Source of the DNA: Chryseobacterium formosum
GTDB lineage: Bacteria; Bacteroidota; Bacteroidia; Flavobacteriales; Weeksellaceae
NCBI RefSeq assembly: GCF_026460885.1
Contig: NZ_JAOVZW010000001.1
Location: 496,001-560,000, forward strand
DNA length: 64,000 bases
Reading direction: 5' to 3'
This document shows, in pieces, positions 1-8,137 of the stretch. Below the pieces are notes generated by a model, which did not search any database, was not told where the DNA came from, and was given only the letters and a program-made list of their open reading frames with translations. Position 1 is the first letter of the stretch. The number at the start of each line of letters is the position of its first letter. A program made the translations under genes and the position numbers.

Positions 1-1576
1 TTCCTTCTTTATCGGCATCTAAAATCGCAACTAAAGAAACTTCAGGTAAATCTAAACCTTCTCTCAGTAAGTTTACTCCAATTAATACATCAAAAAGTCC
101 GAGACGAAGATCTTGCATAATCTGAATACGTTCAAGCGTTTCAACATCAGAGTGGATATATCTCGTTCTGATCCCGAATTTTGTGAAATATTTGGTCAGT
201 TCTTCCGCCATTTTTTTGGTCAGCGTTGTCACTAAAACTCTTTCGTCAATTTCTGCTCTTTTTCTGATTTCTTCAATCAAATCATCAATCTGATTTAATG
301 AAGGTCTCACTTCAATAATTGGATCTAAAAGTCCGGTCGGTCGGATGATTTGTTCAATATATTCTCCGCCTGTTTTTTCCAATTCATAATCTGCTGGAGT
401 TGCAGAAACATAAATAACCTGATTCTGAACTGCCTCAAATTCTTCAAATTTCAAAGGTCGGTTATCCATTGCAGCGGGAAGTCGGAAACCATATTCCACC
501 AAAGCTTCCTTACGGCTTCTGTCGCCTCCATACATCGCATGAACTTGTGGAACCGTAACATGACTTTCATCGATTACCATTAAATAATCTTTCGGAAAAT
601 AATCTAAAAGACAGAAAGGTCGAGATCCAGGAACTCGTCCATCGAGATAACGAGAATAGTTTTCAATTCCGGAACAGTAACCTAGTTCTTTGATCATTTC
701 AAGATCAAGCTCAGTTCTTTCCTGAAGTCTTTTTGCTTCTAAAGGTTTTTCAATGGATGAGAAAAAATCAACCTGTTTTACCAAATCATCCTGAATATCT
801 CTGATTGCTCCGTTCAGTGTTTCTTTTGTTGTTACAAAAAGATTGGCAGGATAAATTTGAATCGATTCAAAATTTGAAGTTACATTTCCTGAAACGGAAT
901 CAAAACTCTGGATTTTTTCAATTTCATCTCCGAAAAACTGAATTCTAATTCCATTATCAGCATAAGCAGGATAAACATCAATCACATCCCCTTTTACACG
1001 AAACGTTCCTCTTTGAAACTCCCCCAAAGTTCTGGAATATAAAGCATTCACTAAAGAATGGAGTAGTGCTGTTCGTGTAGTTTTTTCTCCGATTTCAAGT
1101 GAGATTAAGGATTTATGAAATTCAGAAGGGTTTCCGACACCATAAATACATGAAACTGAGGCAACAATCAAAATATCTCTTCTTCCCGAAAGCAAACTTG
1201 CAATGGCGGAAAGTCGAAGTTTTTCAACCTCTTCGTTTATGCTTAAATCTTTCTCAATATAAGTTCCGGAACTTGCAATATAGGCTTCGGGTTGATAGTA
1301 ATCATAGTAACTGACAAAATATTCAATCGCATTTTCGGGGTAAAATTCTTTAAACTCCATGAAAAGCTGGGCTGCCAAAGTTTTGTTGTGTGCTAAAACT
1401 AAAGTCGGCTTTTGTACATTATTCACGACATTGGCAATGGTAAAAGTTTTCCCTGAACCTGTAACCCCAAGCAAAGTCTGGTATTTTTCACCGATTTCTA
1501 TTCCGGCAGTTAATTTTTCGATTGCTTTAGGCTGATCTCCCGTTGGTTGATATTCTGATTGAAGTTTGAATTGCAT
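1..1576 (-). CDS. uvrB: Excinuclease ABC subunit B, 3' end cut by window edge
   Basis: UvrB is the damage-verifying helicase of nucleotide excision repair and works with UvrA and UvrC in the cytoplasm. The gene starts at 1576 with [19 protein letters not shown], the classic UvrB amino end, and runs left off the window after about 525 codons of the usual 660 or so. Visible motifs are Walker A GVTGSGKT near residue 40, the beta-hairpin region with [10 protein letters not shown], the Walker B-like VIDESH, and the C-terminal helicase motifs including the [18 protein letters not shown] stretch close to the cut. The C-terminal UVR motif that binds UvrC lies outside the window. It is transcribed away from the BlaR1-like gene and appears monocistronic at its 5' end. 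Confidence 0.97.
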   Translation of the reverse strand, partial: MQFKLQSEYQPTGDQPKAIEKLTAGIEIGEKYQTLLGVTGSGKTFTIANVVNNVQKPTLVLAHNKTLAAQLFMEFKEFYPENAIEYFVSYYDYYQPEAYIASSGTYIEKDLSINEEVEKLRLSAIASLLSGRRDILIVASVSCIYGVGNPSEFHKSLISLEIGEKTTRTALLHSLVNALYSRTLGEFQRGTFRVKGDVIDVYPAYADNGIRIQFFGDEIEKIQSFDSVSGNVTSNFESIQIYPANLFVTTKETLNGAIRDIQDDLVKQVDFFSSIEKPLEAKRLQERTELDLEMIKELGYCSGIENYSRYLDGRVPGSRPFCLLDYFPKDYLMVIDESHVTVPQVHAMYGGDRSRKEALVEYGFRLPAAMDNRPLKFEEFEAVQNQVIYVSATPADYELEKTGGEYIEQIIRPTGLLDPIIEVRPSLNQIDDLIEEIRKRAEIDERVLVTTLTKKMAEELTKYFTKFGIRTRYIHSDVETLERIQIMQDLRLGLFDVLIGVNLLREGLDLPEVSLVAILDADKEG

Positions 1577-1677
1577 ATAACAAATTTAGGAAATTAAAAA
1601 TGTAGGGAAGTAGAGTAAGATCATAAATATTATTTCTGATTTTAATAAGTTTATCAAAATATATGATTAAAAAATAA

Positions 1678-1706
1678 AAAACCGCAAAGCATTCACTTTA
1701 CGGTAG
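1678..1706 (-). terminator. Rho-independent terminator of the blaR1-like gene
   Basis: Read on the minus strand, an ACCG-AAAG stem with one mismatch closes a short loop and is followed directly by a T-rich run. It sits about 30 bases past the stop of the BlaR1-like gene, so it most likely ends the BlaI-BlaR1 transcript before uvrB. Confidence 0.65.
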
Positions 1707-1736
1707 TTGTAATATCACTTGGTGAAATTATTATAT

Positions 1737-3524
1737 TTATTGTGTTTTTTTGTAAGCCTCAAAATTCATTGTTAAAGGAATCTGATATCTGTATTTTATA
1801 GCTTTGCCATCTTTTTGTGCTGGTTTCCATACTGCATCTTGGTTTGCAAGTTTTACTACTCGTATTGCTTCGGTGTTGAATTTTTCATTTTCTCCTGTTG
1901 CATTAAAGTTATTTACTTTTCCATTTTCATCGACATTAAAATATATTACTGATTTTAAAGTGCCTTCATCTCCTTTCATTATCGAGCCATCAAAATTTGA
2001 AGCAACAAGACTTCTTAATTTATTTGCTCCACCAGGATATTCTGCAGGTGTAAGGTCTGTTGCTTCACTGGCATCTATGTTTTGTATTTTTTTGTCAACA
2101 GCTTTTGCTTCAATATTTTTTTTGATAGGAATGGTATCTTTTCCTTTTACAAAATTTTTAGCTTTGAAACCCATTAAAACTCTAGGTTCTTCTTTGCTGT
2201 ATTTTTCATAGTATGCATTAGTCATCAAGTTTATCTGAAAAGGCTGTGGGTTTTTTAGACTGATTGCATTTTTATATCTTTTACTAACAGATTTTTGAGA
2301 GAAATCCGATGCCTTATAATTTTTTAGAAGAGAATTTCCAATTTTATTTTCATCAATCCAAACACCATATTTTGATGCATTTGAAAATTCCTTGAGATCA
2401 TTTTCGCTTACAGGATTCTTATTTGATTTTTTAGTCTTTGTGAAAATAAATGGTAGCTCATCTTTTTGATGTTCAGAAAGTTGTGGATAAAGTTTCATCA
2501 ATGTCTCTCTGTCTTCCTGACTGATTTTTCTGTCAAATTCTGCATACTTTTTATCCTTTAATAAAGCTTGATATTTGTTTAGGATTTTTTGAACTTCCCC
2601 GAAAGGATCGTTTGATAAAACTTTAGAAATAATATTATCTTTTTCAATGCTTAAAATTTCTGAACTTTCTTTCGCATAAGTCTTTTCAGCAAATACAATT
2701 GCCAATACCGCAAATGCAGGAATTGCAAGATATTTCTTAGCCTTCGCAAATTTTGAATTTTTACTTGTCATCATAATAAATCTTTTTTTAGTGTTATTAA
2801 AGTTAAATTGATGTATAAGAGCTAAATTTTGCTGCTTTAAAATCTCTTGTAAAATCAGTTCTTGATAATTTTTCACATTTTTACCCTCGAGAATTACGCT
2901 TTCATCGGCAATAAATTCATGATTATTGATCATCGCTTTTTTATAGAAATACATAAATGGATTGAACCAAAAGACAGCTTTTAAAATCTCTACAAAAAGA
3001 ATATCAGCAGAATGTTTTTGCTTCACATGAATTTCTTCGTGAAGAAAAATGGCATTATCAATTTTTGAATCTTTAAAGTAATTTTCTGAGAGATAAATCG
3101 TATTCCAAAAGCTGAAAGGTGCAAGATTCTGCTTTAAAAGAAATATATTTCTGTTCTGATAAATGATTTTTCGTCCTTTTAATCTCTTAATTTTAAAAAC
3201 TGAATAAACTATTTTTAAAAGTAGAATTGCTGTGATGATAAAGGATGCGATGATAAGAATTTCAGTAAAATCAAAACTTTCCTGCTGAACAATTGGAGCT
3301 TGTAAAATGGGCTGTTCAATTTCTCCTACAAAAACAGTTTCAGGAATTTCTTTTTCCACTTGTTTTGTTTCTATAGTAGCAAATGGAATTGAAAATGAAA
3401 AGATTAAAGCCGAAATCAGATAAAAACGATTGAATATAAAGGTTCTTTCTTTTGCCAGAAATAAATGATACAATCCCAACAAAACTCCTGAACAAAGGAT
3501 TGTTTTTAGAATTATAGTTTCCAT
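1737..3524 (-). CDS. BlaR1/MecR1-like M56 metallopeptidase with C-terminal TonB-C-like domain
   Basis: This is a membrane-anchored zinc protease of the M56 (BlaR1/MecR1) family, 595 residues. The amino third has several hydrophobic segments (about residues 1-20, 32-50, 88-110). The zinc-binding HEEIH lies at residues 162-166, with the downstream NHEFIADE supplying the third ligand. A further hydrophobic segment near 265-285 precedes a long extracytoplasmic part. The last 90 residues look like a TonB C-terminal fold (GGANKLRS ... VWKPAQKDGKAIKYRYQIP) instead of the penicillin-binding sensor of true BlaR1, so the signal sensed is unknown. The gene follows the BlaI-type repressor gene with a 2-base gap and is surely co-transcribed. 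By analogy with the family it should cleave or inactivate that repressor; the target regulon is not visible here. Confidence 0.85.
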   Translation of the reverse strand: METIILKTILCSGVLLGLYHLFLAKERTFIFNRFYLISALIFSFSIPFATIETKQVEKEIPETVFVGEIEQPILQAPIVQQESFDFTEILIIASFIITAILLLKIVYSVFKIKRLKGRKIIYQNRNIFLLKQNLAPFSFWNTIYLSENYFKDSKIDNAIFLHEEIHVKQKHSADILFVEILKAVFWFNPFMYFYKKAMINNHEFIADESVILEGKNVKNYQELILQEILKQQNLALIHQFNFNNTKKRFIMMTSKNSKFAKAKKYLAIPAFAVLAIVFAEKTYAKESSEILSIEKDNIISKVLSNDPFGEVQKILNKYQALLKDKKYAEFDRKISQEDRETLMKLYPQLSEHQKDELPFIFTKTKKSNKNPVSENDLKEFSNASKYGVWIDENKIGNSLLKNYKASDFSQKSVSKRYKNAISLKNPQPFQINLMTNAYYEKYSKEEPRVLMGFKAKNFVKGKDTIPIKKNIEAKAVDKKIQNIDASEATDLTPAEYPGGANKLRSLVASNFDGSIMKGDEGTLKSVIYFNVDENGKVNNFNATGENEKFNTEAIRVVKLANQDAVWKPAQKDGKAIKYRYQIPLTMNFEAYKKTQ

Positions 3525-3526
3525 GA

Positions 3527-3898
3527 TTACTTTTCTATTTCTTTATCAATAATATCACGAAGCTCTTTCAATTGTTTCTGCGAAAGCTTTGAATTAGAAG
3601 TAAAAAACGATGCAAACTGCGTCACAGAACTGTTAAAAAAACGGTCAATCATCGAAGTCATTTCTTCTTTGAAATATTCACCTTTGGCTACTTTCGGAAA
3701 GTATTCGCGTGAATTTCCATACAATGTAAAGCCTACCAAATCTTTATTCTGCATTCTTTTTAATAAAGTTGCAACGGTCGTTGCTGCAGGTTTGGGTTCG
3801 GCATAAGCTTCCAGAATATCTTTCATGAATGCTTTATCTTTTTCCCAAAGAATATCCATCAAAGTTTTTTCAGAATTGGTTAATTTTATCTCATTCAT
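3527..3898 (-). CDS. BlaI/MecI/CopY-family transcriptional repressor
   Basis: A 123-residue winged-helix protein of the BlaI/MecI/CopY family. The amino half (TNSEKTLMDILWEKDKAFMKDIL ... TTVATLLKRMQNKDLV) is the DNA-binding domain and the carboxyl half is the dimerisation domain that family proteases cut. It is the first gene of a two-gene unit with the BlaR1-like protease. A perfect dyad of the type these repressors bind (TACA-N2-TGTA) lies 22 bases before its start codon, which implies autorepression. No beta-lactamase gene lies nearby, so the regulated function is probably not penicillin resistance. Confidence 0.9.
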   Translation of the reverse strand: MNEIKLTNSEKTLMDILWEKDKAFMKDILEAYAEPKPAATTVATLLKRMQNKDLVGFTLYGNSREYFPKVAKGEYFKEEMTSMIDRFFNSSVTQFASFFTSNSKLSQKQLKELRDIIDKEIEK

Positions 3899-3919
3899 AT
3901 TCTACAATGTTTAAATTTG

Positions 3920-3935
3920 TTCTACAAATGTAGAA
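3920..3935. promoter_or_regulatory. BlaI/MecI-type operator
   Basis: The 16-base sequence TTCTACAAATGTAGAA is a perfect dyad around two central bases and contains the TACA-N2-TGTA core typical of BlaI/MecI operators. A weaker half-site (TTCTACAATGT) sits at 3900-3910, beside the repressor start codon. Both lie between the repressor gene and the divergent dehydrogenase gene at 4007, so the repressor could control either or both. Function is inferred from sequence and context. Confidence 0.7.
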
Positions 3936-4006
3936 TAAAAATTTAACTGCACAAATTTTATGGCATTATTTTTCCACTTAAAAAGTAAACCAACTTTAAA
4001 TATATT

Positions 4007-5206
4007 ATGAATAAATTACTCTTACCCATTTTATTAGCTTCTGCAACGACGATTGTTTCGTGTCAGGGAAAAGGACAACCGAGTGAGCCATCTGCAAAAG
4101 AAGAAAAAGCAAATACCGATTACAAACCTGCTTTCGCTGGTCAAACCAGAGTTAAAGCTGTAAAAACAGAAACGCCTTATCATGTTGAAGTTTTAACTAA
4201 AGATTTAGGCAAACCTTGGGGAATTATCAATTTGCCCGATGGAAAGTTTTTAATTACTGAAAAATCAGGTTTTATGAATGTTGTTTCAGCCGACGGAAAA
4301 CAAATTTCTAAAATTGGAGGTTTCCCAAAAGTAGATTCAAAAGGACAAGGAGGAATGCTTGATGTAGCGCTCGATCCTGACTTTAAAACAAACAATATCA
4401 TCTATTTCTGCTATTCTGAACCTTATGAAGGCGGAAATCATACTGCTGTTGCAAAAGGAAAACTTTCTGCAGATATGAAGAGTATTTCTGAGGTAAAAGT
4501 GATTTTCCGTGCAACGCCAACCTATGACGGCGACAAGCATTATGGAAGCCGATTGGTTTTCGATAAAGATGGAAATCTTTTTGTGAGCACAGGTGAAAGA
4601 TCAGATAAGGAAACCCGAGTTTATGCTCAGAAAACAGATAATTATTTAGGGAAAATTTTAAAAATCACTAAAGACGGAAAACCGGCAGCAGGAAATCCGT
4701 TTATTGGAAAAGATGGTTACAAACCTGAAATTTATGCTTTTGGAATTCGTAGTCCGCAAGGTCTGGCTTTAGATGAAAAAGGGCAGCTTTGGGATATTGA
4801 AATGGGACCTAGAGGAGGAGATGAAATTAATCTTATTCAACCTGGAAAAAATTATGGATGGGGCGATGTGACCTACGGAATTGAATATTCAGGAGAAAAA
4901 ATCAATAACGGAACAACGCAAAAAGCAGGAACCGAACAACCTGTTTATTATTGGGATCCTGTAGTTTCTCCGAGTGGAGTAACATTTTACACCGGAAATA
5001 TTGAAGAATGGAAAAATAATTTATTCATTGCTTGTTTGAGCGGGCAACATATCAACAGAATTGTGATGAAAGACAATAAAGTTGTAGGAGAAGAGCGCTT
5101 GCTTTTAGATCAAAAAGAAAGATTTCGTGATGTTTTAAGTGGAATGGATGGAAATCTTTATGGAATTACCGATAGCGGAAAATTATATAAAATTTCTAAA
5201 AAATAG
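4007..5206 (+). CDS. PQQ-dependent sugar dehydrogenase-like lipoprotein
   Basis: A 399-residue secreted lipoprotein of the soluble glucose/sorbosone dehydrogenase family, a six-bladed propeller that in characterised members uses PQQ to oxidise aldose sugars. The start is followed by a short signal peptide ending in the lipobox TIVSC at residue 19. The mature part opens with the family's GKPWGIINLPDGKFLITEKSG strand, and carries the blade motifs GGMLDVALDPDF, YGSRLVFDKDGNLFVSTGER and AFGIRSPQGLALD. The gene diverges from the BlaI-like gene and could share its operator region. Downstream is a series of hairpins that probably ends the transcript. Substrate and PQQ dependence are family inferences; no PQQ synthesis genes are in the window. 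Confidence 0.88.
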   Translation: MNKLLLPILLASATTIVSCQGKGQPSEPSAKEEKANTDYKPAFAGQTRVKAVKTETPYHVEVLTKDLGKPWGIINLPDGKFLITEKSGFMNVVSADGKQISKIGGFPKVDSKGQGGMLDVALDPDFKTNNIIYFCYSEPYEGGNHTAVAKGKLSADMKSISEVKVIFRATPTYDGDKHYGSRLVFDKDGNLFVSTGERSDKETRVYAQKTDNYLGKILKITKDGKPAAGNPFIGKDGYKPEIYAFGIRSPQGLALDEKGQLWDIEMGPRGGDEINLIQPGKNYGWGDVTYGIEYSGEKINNGTTQKAGTEQPVYYWDPVVSPSGVTFYTGNIEEWKNNLFIACLSGQHINRIVMKDNKVVGEERLLLDQKERFRDVLSGMDGNLYGITDSGKLYKISKK

Positions 5207-5215
5207 TTTCAAAGG

Positions 5216-5320
5216 AGTCACGAAGTGACTAATTTCTAAAGGATAGGACTTAATCCTATCAATAAAAATAATCAAATCCTAAGAAATTCGGGAGCAAAAT
5301 TTCAATTTTGCTCCCGAATT
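5216..5320. repeat. Cluster of three palindromes, including a 17-bp perfect inverted repeat
   Basis: Three hairpins follow the dehydrogenase gene: AGTCAC-GAA-GTGACT (5216-5230), GATAGGA-CTTAA-TCCTATC (5242-5260), and a 17-bp perfect stem with only two bases between the arms (AATTCGGGAGCAAAATT and its complement, 5285-5301 and 5304-5320). The last could act as a terminator, but there is no long T run. The arrangement resembles REP-like intergenic palindromes and recurs in style at 37263-37335. Confidence 0.6.
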
Positions 5321-5374
5321 ATAATTTCAACTAAATTTTCAATATCAGTAAAAATTTTCTATTCTTCTAAAATA

Positions 5375-5390
5375 TTGTAATTTTGGAAAT
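5375..5390 (+). promoter_or_regulatory. Probable promoter -7 region of the PLP decarboxylase gene
   Basis: TAATTTTG, a match to the Bacteroidota -7 consensus TAnnTTTG, lies about 55 bases before the start codon at 5441. A TTTC that could serve as the -33 element lies about 18 bases further upstream. No experimental support; inferred from consensus and position. Confidence 0.4.
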
Positions 5391-5440
5391 CTTGTCATGA
5401 ACAGATAATTGCTAACGTTTAATTAAAAAAAGAAAAAGAA

Positions 5441-6694
5441 ATGCATTGGCCAAAACTATCACCGGAAACCTTAAGGCAAACCGTATTTGATGCATTAGAT
5501 AAGAATCTCAACTATTCTTCAGAGTCTATTCTTGGGCTTCCAGGAACTTTTTTAGACAGAAAGCAATTTCATGACTCAGATTTTTTGAAAGAAGCTGCTT
5601 TTCTTTCGGTTTTAGTAAATAATCCCAATCATATTGGTTGCCATACTTATACCGAAGGAGAAAACTATTTTTCCGGAACGCAAAAACTGGAAATTGATGT
5701 ATTGAGAATTTGTGCTGAGGAAATTTTCGGAGCTGAAAAATCGGGATATGACGGTTATGTTGCGCCTGGAGGAACGGAAGCAAATATTCAGGCTCAATGG
5801 GTTTACCGAAATTATTTTGCTAAAAATCATAATGCGAAGCCCTCCGAAATAGCAGTTATATTTTCCGAAGATGCTCACTATTCGGTATATAAGGGAGCTA
5901 ATCTACTTGGAATTACTCCGGTTTCAGTTAAAGTGAATTTTGATGACAGAAAGATTTTGCTTGAAGACCTTGAGCAAAAACTTAAAGAACTCTATGATAA
6001 TGGCATTCGATATTTGATTATTCATTTGTCAATGGGAACAACGATGTTTGGAAGTGCAGATAATTCAAAGGCTGTTTTGGATGTTGTGAAAAAACATTTT
6101 ACTCATTATTTTGTACACGTAGACGCTGCATTTGGAGGTTTTATTTATCCTTTTTCGTCTGATAAAAGAGATCTTACTTTTGAAAATCCTGAAATTAGTT
6201 CTGTTACAATAGATGGCCATAAAATGCTGCAGTCTCCTTATGGAACAGGTGTTTTCCTTTGCAGAAAAGGACTTATAGAATACACGCAGACTGAAGAGGC
6301 TTCTTACGTTTACGGATCAGACTTTACGCTTTGTGGAAGTCGTTCAGGAGCAAATGCAATTGCAATGTGGATGATTTTAATGATTCACGGATCTGAAGGT
6401 TGGTCTAAATTAATTCAAGGTCTTTTAGATATTACCAATCATTTATGTAATGATCTTGATGAGATGGGAGTGAAATATTACAGAAATCCGTCCATGAATA
6501 TTGTTACGATTGTCTCAGAAGATATTTCAGAAAATCTTGCTAAAAAATATCATCTTGTAGCCGACAATTATCAAGACCCAAAATGGTGGAAAATTGTGAC
6601 GATGGCACATGTAAATCAGGAAATGATAGATAACTTTTTGTCGGATTTGAAAAACGAAAGACAGTCGAAAATTGTAAATCCTGAATTAGTTTAA
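5441..6694 (+). CDS. PLP-dependent group II decarboxylase/aminotransferase-fold enzyme
   Basis: A 417-residue cytoplasmic fold-type I PLP enzyme of the group II decarboxylase family. The pyridoxal-phosphate lysine is K261 in SVTIDGHKMLQSPYG, and the cofactor-ring aspartate is D228 in HVDAAFGGF. The family's GGTEANIQA phosphate-binding loop is near residue 110. Close relatives in databases are labelled either aspartate aminotransferase family or pyridoxal-dependent decarboxylase; the HK motif and VDAA motif favour an amino-acid decarboxylase, but the substrate cannot be read from sequence. The A-rich stretch AAAAAGAAAAAGAA before the ATG is a typical Bacteroidota translation start. Its stop overlaps the stop of the convergent DUF502 gene by four bases. 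Confidence 0.85.
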   Translation: MHWPKLSPETLRQTVFDALDKNLNYSSESILGLPGTFLDRKQFHDSDFLKEAAFLSVLVNNPNHIGCHTYTEGENYFSGTQKLEIDVLRICAEEIFGAEKSGYDGYVAPGGTEANIQAQWVYRNYFAKNHNAKPSEIAVIFSEDAHYSVYKGANLLGITPVSVKVNFDDRKILLEDLEQKLKELYDNGIRYLIIHLSMGTTMFGSADNSKAVLDVVKKHFTHYFVHVDAAFGGFIYPFSSDKRDLTFENPEISSVTIDGHKMLQSPYGTGVFLCRKGLIEYTQTEEASYVYGSDFTLCGSRSGANAIAMWMILMIHGSEGWSKLIQGLLDITNHLCNDLDEMGVKYYRNPSMNIVTIVSEDISENLAKKYHLVADNYQDPKWWKIVTMAHVNQEMIDNFLSDLKNERQSKIVNPELV

Positions 6695-7317
6695 TTTTCT
6701 GGATCAGGATTAAATAATCCGTTTTCATCAGAATGAAAACCGGCAACACCGCCGCTTACCGCAAACTTCATTGCTGTAGCTGCTGTCATTCCTACAACAG
6801 GTTTGATGTTTTTTTCTTCGGTAACAATCACCCAGCCAGAAATTGCGTAAGAATGCGGTAAATAAACTGCAACATAATTGTGTTTATCAACGGCTGCCAT
6901 TTCTTTTTGGGTTAAAAATCCTATTCTCCAGATTTCTGGGTTTTCGTTGGTTTTTACCCAAACAGGATCGCTAAATTTTTTCTTATCACCAACAAACGAA
7001 GACATTACGTCTTTTGTAGGCGAATAAATATGCTTGATTCCCGGCGTTTTTTCTAAAAGTCTGTCAACTGCATCAACAAAGAATCTTCCGACAACAAATT
7101 TATTTCCTAAATAACCTAATAAAGCAGTTACAAATAGAGTTGAAATAAATACCAATCCCGGAATTTCTTTCGCAACCGACGGAATAATGTTATCTATAGA
7201 AGTGATTACAAACCAAATTACATAGATTGTTAACCCAATTGGACCAATAATAATCAACCCCTGAAAAAAGTTTTTCAAGAAGAAGTTGGTTATGTTTTCG
7301 AATGTTGGTTTCTTCAA
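6691..7317 (-). CDS. DUF502 family membrane protein
   Basis: A 208-residue protein of the DUF502 family, conserved in many bacteria and plants and of unknown molecular role. Two membrane segments near the amino end (about residues 18-40 and 54-76) are followed by a soluble part with the family motifs LLEKTPGIKHIYSPTKDV and GMTAATAMKFAVSGGVA. The last four bases overlap the convergent PLP enzyme gene. It starts 10 bases after the stop of miaE, which is transcribed first, so the two are probably one transcript. Nothing in the sequence indicates substrate or partner. Confidence 0.88.
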   Translation of the reverse strand: MKKPTFENITNFFLKNFFQGLIIIGPIGLTIYVIWFVITSIDNIIPSVAKEIPGLVFISTLFVTALLGYLGNKFVVGRFFVDAVDRLLEKTPGIKHIYSPTKDVMSSFVGDKKKFSDPVWVKTNENPEIWRIGFLTQKEMAAVDKHNYVAVYLPHSYAISGWVIVTEEKNIKPVVGMTAATAMKFAVSGGVAGFHSDENGLFNPDPEN

Positions 7318-7327
7318 TTGACGCTAA

Positions 7328-7909
7328 TTATCCGTGTATAGTTTCTTTATTTCCGTAAGATTTTATGATTTTTGCTTCATATTCCAGCCATTCTTCCCAT
7401 CTCTTATTTACTTGTTCAGGATCGCCAAGTTCTCTTGCGAACCCAATAAAAGTGGTGTAATGATTAGCTTCAGAAATCATTAATTCTCTATAGAAATCTC
7501 TTAATTCTTCGTCTTTAATATTTTCGGTTAAAACTTTAAATCGCTCACAGCTTCTCGCTTCGATCATTGCTGCAAAAAGCATTTTGTCAACAATTAATGT
7601 GTCTCGATGACCACCTTTTTGGATGAAATTCACCAATTCATTCACGTAATCGTCTTTTCTGGTGCGACCAAATTTATAACCACGCTTTTTGATGATTTCA
7701 AGAACCTGTCCGAAATGTTCTAATTCTTCCTGAGCAATTGCCAAAAGTTCTGTTACAATATCGGGACGCTCCGGAAGCATGGTGATAAGACCAATCGCAT
7801 TGGTTGCTGCTTTTTGTTCGCACCAAGCATGATCGGTTAAAATTTCCTGAATGTTGTCCTCTGCAATATTTGCCCACCTTGGATCGGTTGGGAGTTTCAA
7901 CTTAAACAT
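7328..7909 (-). CDS. miaE: tRNA-(ms2io6A)-hydroxylase MiaE
   Basis: MiaE is a non-heme diiron monooxygenase that hydroxylates the isopentenyl group of ms2i6A at position 37 of tRNAs reading U-starting codons. The 193-residue protein is a four-helix bundle with the expected ligands: E in DHAWCEQKAA, the EELEHF motif near residue 63, E in IEARSCERF and EANHY near residue 148. Length matches the family. It is upstream of and probably co-transcribed with the DUF502 gene. Its substrate is made by MiaB, which is encoded at 29731-31167 in the same window. Oxygen dependence of this modification fits an aerobic flavobacterium. Confidence 0.93.
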   Translation of the reverse strand: MFKLKLPTDPRWANIAEDNIQEILTDHAWCEQKAATNAIGLITMLPERPDIVTELLAIAQEELEHFGQVLEIIKKRGYKFGRTRKDDYVNELVNFIQKGGHRDTLIVDKMLFAAMIEARSCERFKVLTENIKDEELRDFYRELMISEANHYTTFIGFARELGDPEQVNKRWEEWLEYEAKIIKSYGNKETIHG

Positions 7910-7971
7910 ATGCTAAAAATTTCTGTAAATTTAGAATAATTTGGATTAAGATGGAAAAATTATTTGAACCG

Positions 7972-8014
7972 CTTCATGTTTCAAATTTGAAATAATTAAA
8001 TTTGAAACATGAAG
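7972..8014 (-). terminator. Perfect 17-bp hairpin downstream of the acyltransferase gene
   Basis: CTTCATGTTTCAAATTT and its exact complement are separated by nine bases. On the minus strand the hairpin lies about 120 bases past the stop of the acyltransferase gene and before miaE, so it can end that transcript; the following bases are T-rich but not a clean run. The rest of 7910-8137 holds no gene that I can see. Confidence 0.45.
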
Positions 8015-8137
8015 ATAATTAATTGTTTAAGACTGATTAAGGTTTAGATCAATCTAAATTAAGCAATATGCTTTGATAATATCTTTAGATTTTTGCTTAA
8101 TCCGCCTTTCAACTTTAAAATTCTTAACGAATTCAAG

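Noticed and set aside
1804-2211. 135-codon open frame on the plus strand inside the BlaR1-like gene
   Set aside because: It is antisense to a well-supported M56 protease gene, has no translation signal and no recognisable domain.
6691-6694. Four-base overlap of convergent stops (also at 60127-60130)
   Set aside because: Overlapping TTAA stop codons are common in compact AT-rich genomes and need no special explanation.
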